Assembly (NCBI RefSeq): GCF_041346945.1
Contig: NZ_CP166850.1
Coordinates: 4,278,001 to 4,342,000, forward strand
DNA: 64,000 nucleotides
Source of the DNA: Amycolatopsis sp. cg9
Lineage (GTDB): Bacteria > Actinomycetota > Actinomycetes > Mycobacteriales > Pseudonocardiaceae
Reading direction: 5' to 3'
A model generated the notes under the pieces. It was given only the letters and a program-made list of their open reading frames with translations, made no database searches and had not been told where the DNA came from. Both the position numbers and the translations under genes were made by a program. Position 1 is the first letter of the stretch. Each line of letters starts with the position of its first letter. Below are positions 48,869-59,852 of this stretch, in pieces.

Positions 48869-50293
48869 TCAGCCCTTCGGCACCGCCGGGTAGGGGACGA
48901 AGGTGCTGGTGTTCTCGTCCACGGTCAGCTGCTTGCCGATCGTCGGGAACGCGCGCTGCGAGCACGCCGGGCGTTCGCAGACTTTGCAGCCCATCCCGAT
49001 CGGCGTCGCCGCGGCGGGCTCGTCCAGGTCCAGGCCGGTCGAGTAGACGAGCCGGCCGGCGTGCCGGAGTTCGCAACCGAGACCGACCGTGAACGTCTTG
49101 CCGGGGCTGCCGTAGCCGCCGATGTTGCGTGAGATCGTGCGCGCGATCCAGAAGTAGCTCTTGCCGTCCGGCAGGGTCGCGATCTGGGTGAGGATCTTGC
49201 CCGGCTGGGTGAACGCCTCGTAGATGTTCCACAAGGGACACGCCCCGCCGACGCGGGAGAAGTGGAACCCGGCCGCGGACTGCCGCTTCGACATGTTCCC
49301 GGCCCGGTCCACCCGCACGAACGAGAACGGCACCCCGCGCTGCTTGGGCCGCTGCAAGGTGGACAGCCGGTGGCACACGGTCTCGAAGCCGACGCCGAAG
49401 TGGTCGCAGAGCCGCTCGATGTCGTAGCGGAACCGTTCGGCCGTCGCCAGGAACGGTCCGTAGGGGAGGATCAGCGCCCCGGCGAAGTAGTTCGCCAGGC
49501 CGACGCGGGCGAGCGAGCGGGCCGCCGGGCCGGAGAACGCCCACGAGTCGGCCAGCTCGGTGATCAGGTCGTCGTACTCGAGCAGCGCGATCTGCGAAGC
49601 CATCCGGAACGCCTGCTGCCCGACCCGCAGGCTCGGCGCCAGCCGCAGCACCCGCGTCACCGGCTCGTAGCGGTGCTGCTGACCGGCGGATTCGTCGATG
49701 CCGTCGCTGGTCACCTCGACGCCGTAGCGCTGCCAAAGCCGTTCCTTCAGCGCGCCCAGCACCTGACCCCGTTGCAGCGGGATCTCGGCGGCCATCTTCT
49801 CGGCGCGGTCGTCCAGCTCGGCGACGTAGTTCTCGCGCTCGTAGAAGAAGTCGCGAACCTCTTCGTGCGGCAGCGGCGCGGCGGCGCTGCCGTGCAGGCC
49901 CAGGCCGTTTTCCGTGGTCAGCGCGGCGGTGCTTTCGACGGCGTTGCGGTAGCTGCGGTGCAGCTTGACCAGTGCCTGCGCGATCGCCGGCAGGTTCGTG
50001 GCCAGGTCGTTGAGCTCGCCGGTGGTGACGTCGACGCCGAGCACCTCGTCGAGCAGCGCTTCCTTGACGTCGGCGACCAGCCGGGACGTGTCGTTGTTGG
50101 CGAAGAACTCGGTGTCGACGCCGAAGGCCTGCGTGATCCGCAGCAGCACCGGGACGGTTAGCGGCCGCGAGTTGTGCTCGATCTGGTTGAGGTAGCTCGG
50201 TGAGATCTCCAGCACACGAGCGAGGTCCGCCTGGCTCATCGAGCGGCTTTCGCGGAGGTGCCGCAGCCGCGCGCCGGCGAAAGTCTTCTCCAT
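48869..50293 (-). CDS. ramB: RamB-type regulator of acetate/glyoxylate metabolism
   Basis: A 474-residue XRE-type regulator. The HTH is RHLRESRSMSQADLARVLEISPSYLNQIEH, then a long ScfR-like domain and a C-terminal cysteine cluster (CKVCERPACSQRAF) of the short-chain fatty acyl regulator type. This is the RamB (Rv0465c-like) architecture, which controls isocitrate lyase and acetate genes in corynebacteria and mycobacteria. It is divergent from aceA with a 228-base region full of TTTGCAAA/TTCGCAA motifs, so it should regulate aceA and itself. Confidence 0.9.
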   Translation of the reverse strand: MEKTFAGARLRHLRESRSMSQADLARVLEISPSYLNQIEHNSRPLTVPVLLRITQAFGVDTEFFANNDTSRLVADVKEALLDEVLGVDVTTGELNDLATNLPAIAQALVKLHRSYRNAVESTAALTTENGLGLHGSAAAPLPHEEVRDFFYERENYVAELDDRAEKMAAEIPLQRGQVLGALKERLWQRYGVEVTSDGIDESAGQQHRYEPVTRVLRLAPSLRVGQQAFRMASQIALLEYDDLITELADSWAFSGPAARSLARVGLANYFAGALILPYGPFLATAERFRYDIERLCDHFGVGFETVCHRLSTLQRPKQRGVPFSFVRVDRAGNMSKRQSAAGFHFSRVGGACPLWNIYEAFTQPGKILTQIATLPDGKSYFWIARTISRNIGGYGSPGKTFTVGLGCELRHAGRLVYSTGLDLDEPAAATPIGMGCKVCERPACSQRAFPTIGKQLTVDENTSTFVPYPAVPKG

Positions 50294-50368
50294 TCGAGCC
50301 CTCCTTCCCGGAAGGTTTCCGGCCCTGAACGGTTACGTGAACGGTCAAGAACGCGGATTTTCGATCAC

Positions 50369-50508
50369 TTGCGAACCGGGCGATTCGCAACCTTTGCAAA
50401 GAGCGTACGTACCCTTCGCACAAATTGGCAAATTGGACGACTGGACCGGATTTCCCCTGGCGTGTGAGGGTCAGACCAGGCAAGGCGAGCAATCGCAAAC
50501 TTCGCAAC
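50369..50508. promoter_or_regulatory. cluster of RamB-like operator motifs between ramB and aceA
   Basis: TTGCGAA (50369-50375), TTCGCAA (50384-50390), TTTGCAAA (50393-50400, a palindrome in CCTTTGCAAAG), TTCGCA (50415-50420), ATCGCAAAC (50492-50500) and TTCGCAAC (50501-50508). RamB of Corynebacterium glutamicum recognises AAAACTTTGCAAA-like sites. The last pair lies only 14-30 bases before the aceA start and can block transcription. Confidence 0.72.
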
Positions 50509-50521
50509 ACCGGGAGTACCG

Positions 50522-51802
<1,281 letters not shown>

Positions 51803-51810
51803 TCCCGGCC

Positions 51811-51850
51811 GCGGCCTGACGACGGCACCCCCCTCCCGTCGTCAGGCCGC
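51811..51850. terminator. strong stem-loop between aceA and aceB
   Basis: GCGGCCTGACGACGG (51811-51825) is an exact complement of CCGTCGTCAGGCCGC (51836-51850), a 15-bp perfect stem with a 10-base C-rich loop. It begins 9 bases after the aceA stop. It may terminate or attenuate, setting aceA above aceB, or stabilise the aceA message. Confidence 0.82.
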
Positions 51851-51896
51851 GTCCCTCCCTTCTTTTCCTTCCCTGCACAGCTCGTGGAGGCACCCC

Positions 51897-53504
<1,608 letters not shown>

Positions 53505-53575
53505 CAGGGGCCCCGCCCGCCCCTACCTGACGAGGGGCGGGTGGATTCCACACTGTTGGGATGGTGTGGGTCCGG

Positions 53576-53626
53576 ACCGGTCCCGGTGGCGGCGGCTCCC
53601 CGCCACCGGGACCGGTTCATTTTTTC
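53576..53626 (+). terminator. Rho-independent terminator after aceB
   Basis: ACCGGTCCCGGTGGCGG (53576-53592) and CCGCCACCGGGACCGGT (53600-53616) form a 17-bp perfect stem, 7-base loop, followed by TCATTTTTTC. Very strong and placed between convergent aceB and S8 protease genes. Confidence 0.95.
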
Positions 53627-53629
53627 ACC

Positions 53630-56600
53630 TCAGCCCACGGCGTACGCCCGGATCACCGTCTGCCGCACGGTGTTCCCGCGGTCGTCGGCCGCGCTCGCCC
53701 GCAGCGAGACGAACCCGCCCGCCGGGTTCCGCACGGCGACCGTCCAGTGGTCGCCGGTCCGCAGCGCCGGCGCGGGCTGCCAGCTGCGGCCGTCGTCGGT
53801 GGACGTCTCGACGGCCAGCTTCGTCCCGCTGCCACCGCCTTGCCGCTCGACGAACGCCGGGAACGTGAAGACCCGGTTGGCCGGCGCGCTGTTGCGCAGG
53901 TCGACCGCCGGCGCGAACCGGGCCGTCAGCAGGGGCAGTGCCCGGCCGTCCGCGGCGGCCGAGGAGCGGAACCCCCACTCCGCGACGACGTCCGTCCACA
54001 GTGGCCACCAGTCGGTGTGCCGGTGCGCCTCGGCGGTGAGCCGGTAGGCGCCGTCGGCGTCCGGCACCGGGATCCTCGCCAGCGTCGGCTCCCCCGACGG
54101 CTCCACGGGAATCGCGACGCCGTCCTTCGCGAGGGTCACCGAACCCGTGTCCCCGGCACCGGATTCCGGCTTGCGCGGGCGGCCGGCGGCGTCGCCGAAC
54201 AGCGGCAGCCACAGGTCGAAGACGCCGTCCTTGCGCCACGCCCACGGCCGCGGCTGCTCGCCCGAGTGCGTCATGGTCAGCCCGCGCAGCGACGGCCCGG
54301 CCACCGCCTTGTTCCAGCTGAGCTGGTACTTGCGACCCGCGGCCAGGTCGAGGTTCTCGGTCAGCTCACCGCGGAACCCGGACGTCCACACGCTGTCCCA
54401 CTTGCCGGGGGAGTAGTACTCGACACGTTCCTGTTGCGCGGCAACGGGTTCGGTGTAGCCGTACCCGACCAGCCGGCCGAAGAACTCGCGCCCGGCGACG
54501 TACCGGACCTCGCCGGGGGCGTTGTCGTGGTAGGCGGTGCGCACTTCGGCGAGATCGCCGGTCTTCGGCCGCTGCACCCGCGGAGCCGTCACCTGCCCCT
54601 CGACGCCGTCGCCCAGTTCGTAGCGGAAGCGCGGCGACGGCCGGCTGACCACCGTCGCCGAGGCGTGGCCCGTCTTCGCCAGCTCCGAGAACCGCTGCGC
54701 GGTGACGCTCAACCCGCCCCAGATCACCGGCAAGTGCAGCGTAGGTAGCCCGCCGCCGAGGACCGTGGTCCCGGCGGCGCCGCCGTCGAGCGCGACCACG
54801 CCGAGTTTCGCGCCGGCGTTCTCGACGTTCACCAGCCGCTGGTACGCCTCGTCGATCCGGATGCCGAGCGGCAGCCGGACGACCACGAGCTTGCCGCGCG
54901 CGTCGATCCCGGCCAGGTCCTCGGGCGTGCCCCCACCGCCGGACACGACCGGGAGCGCGCTGGTCCCGGCCGGGGCGGCCGACTCCAGCCAGACGCCCCG
55001 CACCGCGAACGGCTGCCCGTCGTCGGCGGTCAGCTCCAGGTCCGGCTCGGTGGCCCGGCGTTCCTGACTGAAGGCGAAGGTCGCCGACGACGTACCCGGG
55101 ACCGTCGCGGCGAACGCCTCGTGGAACCGCGGGTCGAGGTCGAAACCGTCGGCGAAGACGCACGAGCAGCTGGTGACGCGGCTCAGCCGTTCGACGCTCT
55201 GGGTGCCACCGCGCGCCGCCGGGTTGTCCGGCTCCAGCGACACCGGCTTGCCCTCGCGTGCGTCGAAGGTCTGCGTGACGGCGTGATCCAGCGCCAGTTC
55301 GGGGTGCGTGATGAAGCTGTACGACGGCTCCTGGCCCGGCCGCGGTGTCTCGATGACGCTGTTCACGGCGTAACGGCCACGCGGTAGCCGGAACGTGCCC
55401 GGCTCGCCCAGGGTGAGGGCACCGGTGTCCAGATCGATGATCGACACCGGCGGGTAGCCCGTCGGCGCCCACGGCCTGCCGTCGCGGTCGACGAGGCCGA
55501 CGGTCAGGTCGTAGGTCTCGGCTTCCTGCCGAAGCGACAACGCGGTCCGCGTGGTGACGCCGTCGCCGCTCGCGGTCAGGACGCCGGAGCGGGTGCCCGG
55601 GTGGCCGTCCTGCGCGGTGAAGGTCAGCTCGACGGGGGTGCTGCCCCCGGCGGGAACGGTGACGCTCGCCGGGAAGCTCACGCCGTCGACGGCCGCCCCG
55701 AGCGTCAGCGTGACCGGCGTGGCGCCGGAGTTGTACCAGGTGACGGTCGCTTTCTTGGTCGTCCCGCGGTTGGGCCACGGGAGGTACGCCGACGCGCTCC
55801 CGGTGGCGGTGACCGCCGTGGCCGTCGCGCGGGCGACGTCGACGCGGCCGGTGCCGACCGCGGCCGGTCCGGCGTCGACCGGGGTGGCGGTGCTGGTGAG
55901 GGCCGCTTTGAGGCGGTCCGCGGTCCAGTCCGGGTGCTGCTGGGCGAGGATCGCGGCCGAGCCCGCGACGTGCGGCGTCGCCATCGACGTCCCGTCCAGC
56001 GCCTGGTAGCCGCCGCCGGGCCAGGCCGCGGTGATCGACTCGCCGGGCGCCGCGACGTCCGGTTTCGCGGCGCCGTCGCCGATCCTCGGACCCCGGCTGG
56101 AGAACGGGCTGAGGACGTCCTTTTTGGACACACTGGCGACGGCGAGCGCCGCGTCGGCCGCGGCCGGGCTCGACACGGATTCGTCCGCGCCGAAGTTGCC
56201 CGCGGCGACGACGAAGAGCGTGCCGTACTGCCGGGTCAGGGTGTTCACGGCTTCGGACACCGGATCGGTCCCGTCGGACGGGCCGGCGCCGAGGCTCATG
56301 TTCACGACGCGGGCGTGCGCTTCGGTCACCGCCCACTGCATGCCGGCCAGGACCGTGTCGAGCGTGCCGTCGCCGGAGTCGTCGAGGACCTTGCCGACGG
56401 CCAGCGACGCGTCGGGCGCGACGCCCTTGTACTTACCACCGGACGCGGCGCCGGAGCCGGCGATCGTCGAAGCGACGTGCGTGCCGTGCCCGGCACCGTC
56501 CTCGACGGTGCCCTTGCCGGTGAAGTCCTTGGACAGCGAAACGCGGCCGCCCAGATCCGGGTGCGTGCCGGCGATGCCGGTGTCGAGCACCGCGACCGGC

Positions 56601-57208
56601 ACGCCGCGGCCGGTCAGGCCCGCCTGCCACGCCGCGGGCGCACCGATCTGCGGCACGCTCTGGTCGAGGCTCGCACGCACCTTCGCGTTCAGCCACACCT
56701 TCGCGCCGCCCGCCGCGAGCGTGGCGGGTTCCGCGGCGAGCCGGTTCCAGAACGCCGCGGCGCCGGACTTCGGCTCGTCGAGCGCGGTGTAGCCGAGCGC
56801 GGACGCCCGGGCGGCGACGCCGGTCCGCGCGGCGAGCGCCGGGCCCGCCTGGCGGACCAGCAGCGGGACGTTCGGGGTGCGCGCGTCGTCGTAGCCCTGA
56901 CGCAGCAGGCCGGTGACGTTGAACAGCTGCTCGTCGAGCCGTCCGGCGCGAACCAGCCCGGCGGCGTCGCCGGGCAGGACGTACTGGTCGCCGTGGCGGA
57001 CGTACTGCCGGATCGGCACCGGCCGGTCGCGGCGGGCGGGCAGCACGCGGACGTCGGTGCCGCCGACCAGCACCTGATCGCCGGTGACCAGCGTGATCCG
57101 CGTCGGTGTCACGGGTGGCCGGTCCGCCGGGGCGGCCACCGCGCCGGGTGCGGTCAGCACGCCCGCGGCCAGGGTCACCGCGACGACCGCGGTGATCGGT
57201 TTCCTCAT
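53630..57208 (-). CDS. secreted S8-family subtilisin-like serine protease, large
   Basis: A 1192-residue exported protease. Signal peptide about residues 1-26 (AVVAVTLAAGVLTAPGAVAA); an I9-like propeptide region follows (ITLVTGDQVLVGG...). The subtilase triad is Asp209 in PVAVLDTGIAG, His241 in GAGHGTHVASTIAG and Ser408 in DGTSMATPHVAGS, with the oxyanion Asn in VVAAGNFGAD. After residue ~460 are Ig-like/Fn3-type domains and a PA-like insert, giving the ~1200-residue actinobacterial extracellular protease layout. It is divergent from the second SigE-family factor and may be its target through a shared ECF-type promoter. Confidence 0.9.
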   Translation of the reverse strand: MRKPITAVVAVTLAAGVLTAPGAVAAPADRPPVTPTRITLVTGDQVLVGGTDVRVLPARRDRPVPIRQYVRHGDQYVLPGDAAGLVRAGRLDEQLFNVTGLLRQGYDDARTPNVPLLVRQAGPALAARTGVAARASALGYTALDEPKSGAAAFWNRLAAEPATLAAGGAKVWLNAKVRASLDQSVPQIGAPAAWQAGLTGRGVPVAVLDTGIAGTHPDLGGRVSLSKDFTGKGTVEDGAGHGTHVASTIAGSGAASGGKYKGVAPDASLAVGKVLDDSGDGTLDTVLAGMQWAVTEAHARVVNMSLGAGPSDGTDPVSEAVNTLTRQYGTLFVVAAGNFGADESVSSPAAADAALAVASVSKKDVLSPFSSRGPRIGDGAAKPDVAAPGESITAAWPGGGYQALDGTSMATPHVAGSAAILAQQHPDWTADRLKAALTSTATPVDAGPAAVGTGRVDVARATATAVTATGSASAYLPWPNRGTTKKATVTWYNSGATPVTLTLGAAVDGVSFPASVTVPAGGSTPVELTFTAQDGHPGTRSGVLTASGDGVTTRTALSLRQEAETYDLTVGLVDRDGRPWAPTGYPPVSIIDLDTGALTLGEPGTFRLPRGRYAVNSVIETPRPGQEPSYSFITHPELALDHAVTQTFDAREGKPVSLEPDNPAARGGTQSVERLSRVTSCSCVFADGFDLDPRFHEAFAATVPGTSSATFAFSQERRATEPDLELTADDGQPFAVRGVWLESAAPAGTSALPVVSGGGGTPEDLAGIDARGKLVVVRLPLGIRIDEAYQRLVNVENAGAKLGVVALDGGAAGTTVLGGGLPTLHLPVIWGGLSVTAQRFSELAKTGHASATVVSRPSPRFRYELGDGVEGQVTAPRVQRPKTGDLAEVRTAYHDNAPGEVRYVAGREFFGRLVGYGYTEPVAAQQERVEYYSPGKWDSVWTSGFRGELTENLDLAAGRKYQLSWNKAVAGPSLRGLTMTHSGEQPRPWAWRKDGVFDLWLPLFGDAAGRPRKPESGAGDTGSVTLAKDGVAIPVEPSGEPTLARIPVPDADGAYRLTAEAHRHTDWWPLWTDVVAEWGFRSSAAADGRALPLLTARFAPAVDLRNSAPANRVFTFPAFVERQGGGSGTKLAVETSTDDGRSWQPAPALRTGDHWTVAVRNPAGGFVSLRASAADDRGNTVRQTVIRAYAVG

Positions 57209-57243
57209 GGGATGGTTCCTCACTGTCGGGGTCCTCGGCTCGT

Positions 57244-57319
57244 GGAACGGCCCCGGCGCGCCCGCGGGTTGCCCGGATTTCGATCTCGGAGCAACCCCGC
57301 GGGCCGCGCACCCCGTTCC
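57244..57319. promoter_or_regulatory. mirror-image pair of ECF-type promoters (GCAACC-N16-CCGTTCC)
   Basis: On the plus strand GCAACC (57291-57296) is followed after 16 bases by CCGTTCC (57313-57319), before the sigma gene. On the minus strand GCAACC (57272-57267) is followed after 16 bases by CCGTTCC (57250-57244), before the S8 protease. Both -35 and -10 boxes are identical and the spacer lengths are equal, so one ECF factor could fire both ways. Confidence 0.72.
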
Positions 57320-57349
57320 ACCGGGTGTGGGGGCGACGAGGAGGAATCG

Positions 57350-57841
57350 GTGAAACGGTCCGAAGAAGCGGGGTACCGCGACTACGTGACGGCGCGGATG
57401 GAGGTCATGCGCCGCACGGCCTACCTGCTGTGCCGGGACTGGCACCTCGCCGACGACCTGGTGTCGATCACCATCGGCAAGCTGTACCGGCACTGGCCGA
57501 GGGCTCGGCACGTCGAGTTCCTCGACGCCTACGTGCGCCGGATCCTGGTGCGGACGTGGCTGGACGAGAAGGCCCGGGCGTGGCGGCGCGAGGAACCGGC
57601 GGACGTGTTGCCGGAGCCGACGGTGCTGCCCGCCGACGACGTCGTCGAGCGGCTCGGCCTGCTGGAGCTGCTCGACGCGCTGCCGCCGCGGCGCCGGGCC
57701 GCGGTGGTGCTGCGCTACTACTGCGACCTGTCGATCGAGGAGACCGCCGAGGTCCTCGAGTGTTCACCCGGAACCGTGAAGAGCCAGACCGCGCGCGGGC
57801 TCGACTCGCTGCGCGCGCTCGTCGCCGCGAGCCAGAGCTGA
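57350..57841 (+). CDS. SigE-family ECF RNA polymerase sigma factor (second)
   Basis: A 163-residue sigma factor: region 2 in YVTARMEVMRRTAYLLCRDWHLADDLVSITIGKLYRHW, region 4 in LELLDALPPRRRAAVVLRYY and CDLSIEETAEVLECSPGTVKSQTARGL. It is clearly related to the sigma at 45.7 kb. GTG 57350 has GAGGAGGA about 6 bases upstream. Its promoter carries GCAACC-N16-CCGTTCC, matched on the other strand before the S8 protease, so autoregulation and control of the protease are likely. Followed 10 bases later by a probable membrane partner. Confidence 0.88.
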   Translation: MKRSEEAGYRDYVTARMEVMRRTAYLLCRDWHLADDLVSITIGKLYRHWPRARHVEFLDAYVRRILVRTWLDEKARAWRREEPADVLPEPTVLPADDVVERLGLLELLDALPPRRRAAVVLRYYCDLSIEETAEVLECSPGTVKSQTARGLDSLRALVAASQS

Positions 57842-57851
57842 AGGAGGAGCC

Positions 57852-58712
57852 ATGAGCAAGGACCAGTTCGACGCGGCGATCGGCGTCGTCCCGCCGTCCA
57901 CGGTGGACGTCGAGGCGGTGCTGGACCGCGAACGCCGCCGGGCGCGGGTGCGCCGCGTGGCGAACCCGTGGACCGCCGCGGGTGCGGGCGTGGCGGCGGT
58001 CGCCGTCGGGGCGGCGGTGGCGTTCCTGCCCGCGGATCCCGCGCCGGTGCTCGTGCCGCCGGCGGCGAGCAAGCCGCCGCCGGCGGAGGATCCCTGCGCG
58101 GTGCTGCCGTACCCGCCGCAGACCGGCGCGCCGATCCCGGAGACCTCGACGGCCGCGTCGAGCCGGCTCACCACGGTGCTGACCGCCGCCGTCGAGCAGC
58201 GGCTGGCGGCCGGCTCGACGCTCGGTCCCCACGAACACGGCGTCTACCCAAAGGGTGTCGCGCACGGGCCGCTGGCCTTCTTCCACGTGTTTTCGGCGCG
58301 GGTGCCCCACGAAAGCACGTGCAGCGGCGGCGAGGACTACTTCATGTCGGCGGCCACGACGGCGAAGGGGGAGCTCAAGGGCAACGTCATGGCGATCGTC
58401 ACCCGGATCGGCGGCGTCGCGACGCCCAGCACCGAGTGCACGCCCCCGCCCGAACGCACGGAGGGGTCGTGCCAGCGGCGGACCGGGCCGCACGGCGAAA
58501 CGATCGTCGAGTCCACGGTGCTCCAGCCCGGCGGCCCGACGATGTACCAGTCGGACGTCACCAAACCCGACGGCACCGGCATCATCCTCTCGGCGGAGAA
58601 CGTGGCCGGGGACGCCAAGCGGGGCGGCGAGCCCGACATGCCGTCGCCGCCGCTGAGCCTCACGCAGTTGACGGAGATCGCGCTCGACCCCGGCCTGACG
58701 CTCTACCCCTGA
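57852..58712 (+). CDS. membrane protein partner of SigE-family factor (putative anti-sigma)
   Basis: A 286-residue protein: ~45 cytosolic residues (DQFDAAIGVVPPSTVDVEAVLDRERRRAR), one membrane segment (AAGAGVAAVAVGAAVAFLPA), Ala/Pro linker, then an outer domain with several Cys (EDPCAVLPYP, ESTCSGGEDYF, STECTPPP, EGSCQRRTG) that could form disulfides. Same layout as the protein at 46.2 kb, so it is probably the sensor/anti-sigma of the adjacent sigma. Good ribosome site AAGGAGGAG before ATG 57852. Ligand unknown. Its end overlaps the convergent TetR gene by 10 bases. Confidence 0.65.
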   Translation: MSKDQFDAAIGVVPPSTVDVEAVLDRERRRARVRRVANPWTAAGAGVAAVAVGAAVAFLPADPAPVLVPPAASKPPPAEDPCAVLPYPPQTGAPIPETSTAASSRLTTVLTAAVEQRLAAGSTLGPHEHGVYPKGVAHGPLAFFHVFSARVPHESTCSGGEDYFMSAATTAKGELKGNVMAIVTRIGGVATPSTECTPPPERTEGSCQRRTGPHGETIVESTVLQPGGPTMYQSDVTKPDGTGIILSAENVAGDAKRGGEPDMPSPPLSLTQLTEIALDPGLTLYP

Positions 58713-59236
58713 GCGGCCAGCAGCACCTTCGCGGCTTCGCGGGCCGTGCTCGCCTCGCCCGGGTCACCGGTGATCGCGGCGAGCACGGTCGCGCCCTCGA
58801 CCAGCGAAAACAGCTGGTCGGCGAGCCTTTGGTCGGAAATCAGACCACGGAGGTACGCGCGGACTTCGTCCTTGTGCAGCCGGATGGCGGCGGCGATGCC
58901 GGGCGCCGGTTCGCCGAACTCGCCGAAGGAGTTGATGAACGCGCAGCCGCGGAAGCCGGGCTCGGCGAACCAGTTCGCGAGCCAGCCGAAGACGGCGAGG
59001 GGATCGTCGCCGCGGGCGTGGACGAAATCGCGCAACGACTTCCGCCAGCGCTCGTCCCGGCGTCGCAAGTAGGCCTCGACCAGGTCGTTCTTCGCCGGGA
59101 AGCACTGGTAGAGCCGCTTGAGCGAGACGCCGGAGCGCTCCCGCACGGCGTCCATCCCGACCGCTTGCACGCCGTGCGCGTAGAAGAGGTCCTCGGCGGC
59201 TTCGAGCAGCCGGTCGGTCGCCTCGGTGGAATTCAC
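58703..59236 (-). CDS. TetR-family transcriptional regulator
   Basis: A 177-residue TetR regulator. HTH: ATDRLLEAAEDLFYAHGVQAVGM and SGVSLKRLYQCFPAKNDLVEAYLRRRDERW, with a C-terminal effector domain (FGWLANWFAEPGFRGCAFIN to LVEGATVLAAITGDPGEAST) of the TetR_C/LmrA-like kind. GTG 59236. Divergent from the NTF2-like gene; two GAGAAYGNNCGTTCTC palindromes sit between them, most likely its operators. So it represses both, with unknown inducer. Confidence 0.87.
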   Translation of the reverse strand: MNSTEATDRLLEAAEDLFYAHGVQAVGMDAVRERSGVSLKRLYQCFPAKNDLVEAYLRRRDERWRKSLRDFVHARGDDPLAVFGWLANWFAEPGFRGCAFINSFGEFGEPAPGIAAAIRLHKDEVRAYLRGLISDQRLADQLFSLVEGATVLAAITGDPGEASTAREAAKVLLAAQG

Positions 59237-59255
59237 GTCACCTGCCCCTGGCGCG

Positions 59256-59306
59256 GAGAATGATCGTTCTCTAGGGTAGCGGATGCCACGGAGAACGCAC
59301 GTTCTC
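59256..59306. promoter_or_regulatory. paired TetR operators (GAGAATGATCGTTCTC and GAGAACGCACGTTCTC)
   Basis: Two 16-bp palindromes, 59256-59271 and 59291-59306, share GAGAAyG-N2-CGTTCTC arms, centres 35 bases apart. They fill the gap between the divergent TetR (59236) and NTF2-like (59327) genes. Confidence 0.8.
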
Positions 59307-59326
59307 CACGTTCCGAAGGAGCCGTC

Positions 59327-59785
59327 ATGACCCCGCGACCGCCGTTCCCGCCCTTCGACGAAGACACCGCCCGGCAGAAGGTCCAGGCCGCCGAAGACGC
59401 GTGGAACACCCGCGACCCCGAGAAGGTCTCGCTCGCCTACACCGAGGACTCGGTCTGGCGGAACCGCGACCGCCACGTCGTCGGGCGCGCCGAAATCGTC
59501 CGCTTCCTTACCGCGAAGTGGGAGCGCGAGCTGGACTACGCGCTGCGCAAGGAGCTGTGGGGCTTCCGCGGCAACCGCATCGGCGTCCGCTTCCAGTACG
59601 AATCCCGCACGGCCGAGGGGCAGTGGTTCCGCAGCTACGGCAACGAGCTGTGGGAGTTCAGCGACGAAGGCCTGATGCGACGGCGCGAGGCGAGCATCAA
59701 CGACGTCTCGATCGAGGAGGCCGACCGCCGCATCTTCGGCCCGCGCCCGGCGGACGAACACGGCCTCCTGCTGCCGGTCTTCTGA
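59327..59785 (+). CDS. DUF1348 / NTF2-like (SnoaL-type) protein
   Basis: A 152-residue DUF1348-type protein: [24 protein letters not shown] start ([19 protein letters not shown]), [46 protein letters not shown] and [22 protein letters not shown]. Members are small NTF2-fold enzymes or ligand-binding proteins of unknown reaction. GAAGGAG lies 6 bases before ATG 59327. Controlled by the divergent TetR. Confidence 0.85.
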   Translation: MTPRPPFPPFDEDTARQKVQAAEDAWNTRDPEKVSLAYTEDSVWRNRDRHVVGRAEIVRFLTAKWERELDYALRKELWGFRGNRIGVRFQYESRTAEGQWFRSYGNELWEFSDEGLMRRREASINDVSIEEADRRIFGPRPADEHGLLLPVF

Positions 59786-59852
59786 GCCGCACCCGAGTCC
59801 GCCCGGCGCGAAACGGGCCCTGTCCGCCCGCCGTGCCGGGCATGGTCGAAAA

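Noticed and set aside
47091..50510. Giant minus-strand frame covering the antiporter and ramB
   Set aside because: Mixed shadow frame; ramB is in a different frame (48869-50293) with a clear HTH.
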